This document shows positions 5,640-6,295 of a DNA stretch of 6,295 nt, one piece after another (the first letter of the stretch is position 1; each line of letters starts with the position of its first letter). The translations under genes and the position numbers were made by a program. Under the pieces are notes generated by a model. It made no database searches, was not told the DNA's origin, and was given only the letters and a program-made list of their open reading frames with translations. The stretch is from NCBI GenBank assembly GCA_014380205.1, contig JACMKH010000084.1:1-6295 (forward strand). The letters run 5' to 3'. This DNA is from Sphingomonadaceae bacterium. GTDB lineage: Bacteria; Pseudomonadota; Alphaproteobacteria; Sphingomonadales; Sphingomonadaceae.

Positions 5640-6295
5640 GTGCTCCGCGTCGCGGTCCTCCTGCCCTGCTACAACGAGGAGGCCGCGATCGGGCTTACCG
5701 TCGCCGCCTTTCGCGCCGCGCTCCCCGACGCGGCGGTCTACGTCTACGACAATAATTCGACCGACCGCACCGCCGAGGCCGCGCGCGCGGCCGGCGCGAT
5801 CGTCCGCCCCGAGCCGATGCAGGGCAAGGGCCGCGTCGTCCGCCGGATGTTCGCCGATGTCGAGGCCGACGTCTATGTCATGGCCGACGGCGACGCGACC
5901 TATGACGCCTCGGCCGCGCCCGCCTTGATCGCCATGCTTCTCGACGAGCAGCTCGACATGGTCGTCGGCGCGCGCCGCTCGGAGGTCGACGACGGGGCCG
6001 ATCGCCGCGGGCACCGGCTCGGCAACCGGCTCTTCACCGGGCTGCTCTCGAGCCTGTTCGGCCGCAGTTTCAGCGACATCTTCTCGGGCTATCGCGTTTT
6101 CTCGCGCCGCTTCGCCAAGTCGTTCCCGGCCTTGTCGCGCGGCTTCGAGACGGAGACCGAGATCAGCGTGCACGCGCTCGAACTGAAGATGCCCGTCGCC
6201 GAGGTGCCGACCGCCTATGCCGCGCGGCCCGAGGGATCGGAATCCAAGCTCTCCACCTATCGCGACGGCTTCCGCATCCTGGGCCTGATCCTGAA
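5640..6295 (+). CDS. Family 2 glycosyltransferase (DPM1/GtrB-like), 3' truncated by window
   Basis: 218 codons are visible before the window ends. The GT-A fold catalytic domain of a family 2 enzyme is clear: VAVLLPCYNEEAAIG (4-18), the nucleotide-binding DNNSTD (37-42), QGKGRVVRRMF (61-71), ADGDATYD with the DGD metal motif (82-89), LGNRLFTGLLSSLFG (127-141), DIFSGYRVFSRRF (146-158) and FETETEIS (169-176). These resemble polyprenyl-phosphate sugar synthases of the DPM1 type, which transfer a sugar from an NDP-sugar to a lipid phosphate or to surface glycans. Donor and acceptor cannot be told. The start is taken as GTG at 5640, 10 bases after the tig stop, because no ATG gives the full PCYNE strand; the RBS is weak (AAGGG, 5621-5625, inside tig). 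The close spacing suggests cotranscription with tig. Any C-terminal membrane helices would lie beyond the window. Confidence 0.92.
   Translation, partial: MLRVAVLLPCYNEEAAIGLTVAAFRAALPDAAVYVYDNNSTDRTAEAARAAGAIVRPEPMQGKGRVVRRMFADVEADVYVMADGDATYDASAAPALIAMLLDEQLDMVVGARRSEVDDGADRRGHRLGNRLFTGLLSSLFGRSFSDIFSGYRVFSRRFAKSFPALSRGFETETEISVHALELKMPVAEVPTAYAARPEGSESKLSTYRDGFRILGLIL

Noticed and set aside
5325..6173. 282-residue minus-strand frame across the end of tig and the glycosyltransferase
   Set aside because: It is antisense to two well-supported genes, and its Arg/Ala/Asp-rich sequence has no family resemblance.
1..6295. Defence island, prophage, toxin-antitoxin or CRISPR system
   Set aside because: All substantial genes match housekeeping or common metabolic/transport families; no repeats, recombinases or typical system components are visible.

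Overview
The window looks like ordinary chromosomal DNA from a high-GC alphaproteobacterium, most likely a sphingomonad (Sphingomonas or a relative). This rests on strong G/C bias at third codon positions, the protein sequences as I recognise them, and a Leu-tRNA gene directly upstream of the trigger factor gene. The genus is inference. I see no transposase, integrase, phage gene, CRISPR array or obvious base-composition break, so I do not read it as a mobile or defence island.

Layout, left to right. (1) The 3' ~90% of gatB on the + strand, encoding the amidotransferase subunit that makes Gln-tRNA and/or Asn-tRNA. (2) A ~535-base stretch (1303-1837) without a long gene. It holds two small minus-strand ORFs with plausible Shine-Dalgarno sites: a 41-residue charged protein converging on gatB, and a 64-residue acidic, proline-rich protein. 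A perfect 8-bp inverted repeat lies between them, and a 96-base divergent intergenic region follows. (3) On the + strand, a Tat-exported M19 (renal dipeptidase-like) protein overlapping a bile acid:sodium symporter-family (BASS) membrane transporter by one base. (4) A clear promoter followed by tRNA-Leu(UAG) with encoded CCA. (5) tig (trigger factor) with a His/Asp tract and a Lys/Ala/Pro tail. (6) The 5' part of a family 2 glycosyltransferase starting at GTG, 10 bases after tig, cut by the window end.

How they work together: gatB, tRNA-Leu and tig all serve translation and nascent-chain folding. The peptidase and transporter form a two-gene unit, so a processing/uptake or processing/export pairing is plausible but unproven. 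The glycosyltransferase may be cotranscribed with tig.

The observations most worth checking are: the M19 protein appears to have lost about half of its family's metal-site and catalytic residues; the transporter gene carries a one-base (+C) frameshift 17 codons before its natural stop, which sends the uncorrected frame through the tRNA gene; the trigger factor has an unusual C-terminal extension; and the small minus-strand ORFs look like unannotated genes. I did not find a convincing new multi-gene system.
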